From contig JBBRYW010000095.1 in NCBI GenBank assembly GCA_038237235.1, positions 1-12,972 on the forward strand: DNA of 12,972 nt, in the 5' to 3' direction. This DNA is from JBBRYW01 sp038237235 (lineage in GTDB: Bacteria; Actinomycetota; Thermoleophilia; Gaiellales; Gaiellaceae). Within the stretch, counting starts at the first letter, position 1, and each line of letters opens with the position of its first letter. A program made the translations under genes and the position numbers. Positions 12,809 through 12,972 of the stretch are shown here, piece after piece. Below the pieces are notes generated by a model, which did not search any database, had not been told where the DNA came from, and was given only the letters and a program-made list of their open reading frames with translations.

Positions 12809-12972
12809 CTAGGAGGAGTTGGCGTAACGGCCGGTCTGGTCCAGCGCGTAGTCGAGGAACTCCAACGTACTTGCTACGGGTTCGGCTTCGGCAGGCTGAT
12901 GAACCCGTGCCCACGGGTCGGGCCGGTCATCCAGCGCTCGTTCGATAAGACTCGCCCAGCAGGGGTCAAGGA
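12809..12972 (-). CDS. C-terminal end of an unrecognised protein (5' end beyond window)
   Basis: The minus strand is open from the right edge to a TAG at 12809-12811, giving 53 residues in frame with no start, so the gene begins outside the window. The peptide starts LDPCWASLIERALDDRPDPW, continues ARVHQPAEAEPVASTLEFLD and ends YALDQTGRYANSS. It is acidic, helical and typical of real high-GC coding sequence, with conserved-looking W, P and aromatic positions. I do not recognise the family. It has no membrane segment. It is unrelated in orientation or spacing to the DUF1348 gene except for sharing the strand. Confidence 0.55.
   Translation of the reverse strand, partial: LDPCWASLIERALDDRPDPWARVHQPAEAEPVASTLEFLDYALDQTGRYANSS

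Overview
The window is high-GC DNA on both strands, with GTG starts and Asp/Glu/Arg/Ala-rich proteins. Several proteins resemble those I associate with soil actinobacteria, especially Thermoleophilia/Solirubrobacterales. That placement is inference from style and family resemblance; there is no rRNA or other marker to settle it. Intact genes sit between many broken ones, as expected of a decaying accessory or hypervariable region.

Layout. The left edge (1-1245) holds the 3' end of an unrecognised plus-strand gene, then minus-strand material: a short sigma-factor-like fragment, a small multi-pass membrane protein and a fragment resembling the start of DUF5343 proteins. Positions 1246-4569 are the best-preserved block. 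It is a plus-strand three-gene operon: an FAD-linked oxidoreductase, a membrane-anchored alpha/beta hydrolase overlapping it by four bases, and a class I SAM methyltransferase 37 bases further on. From 4570 to 5351 there is no intact gene, but there is a degraded tRNA-Ala(TGC)-like sequence and a possible MarR-like fragment. On the minus strand, 5352-6500 encodes a secreted protein with a long Pro-rich linker and a peptidase-MA-like domain whose HExxH zinc motif appears lost.

From 7029 to 8528 lies a compact divergent pair: an Lrp/AsnC regulator (minus) and an EamA/RhtA-type exporter (plus), 33 bases apart, with a short inverted repeat between them. An aldo/keto reductase fragment overlaps the exporter stop. 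It is followed by an IS481-like transposase pseudogene with a premature stop and four frameshifts (8805-9350). After an intact tandem-GNAT acetyltransferase (9619-10515) comes an ankyrin-protein fragment joined directly to the frameshifted C-terminal part of an MFS transporter. The right end has a 43-residue lipoprotein, a DUF1348/NTF2-like protein with a short C-terminus, and the C-terminal end of an unrecognised minus-strand gene running off the edge.

How the genes work together. The first operon could be a small-molecule tailoring or degradation cassette (oxidise, hydrolyse, methylate), with no substrate indicated. The Lrp-exporter pair fits amino-acid-responsive control of efflux. The fragments, chimeric junction, transposase relic and tRNA relic point to repeated insertion and deletion. 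I do not see CRISPR arrays, rRNA, an intact integrase or a recognisable defence system.
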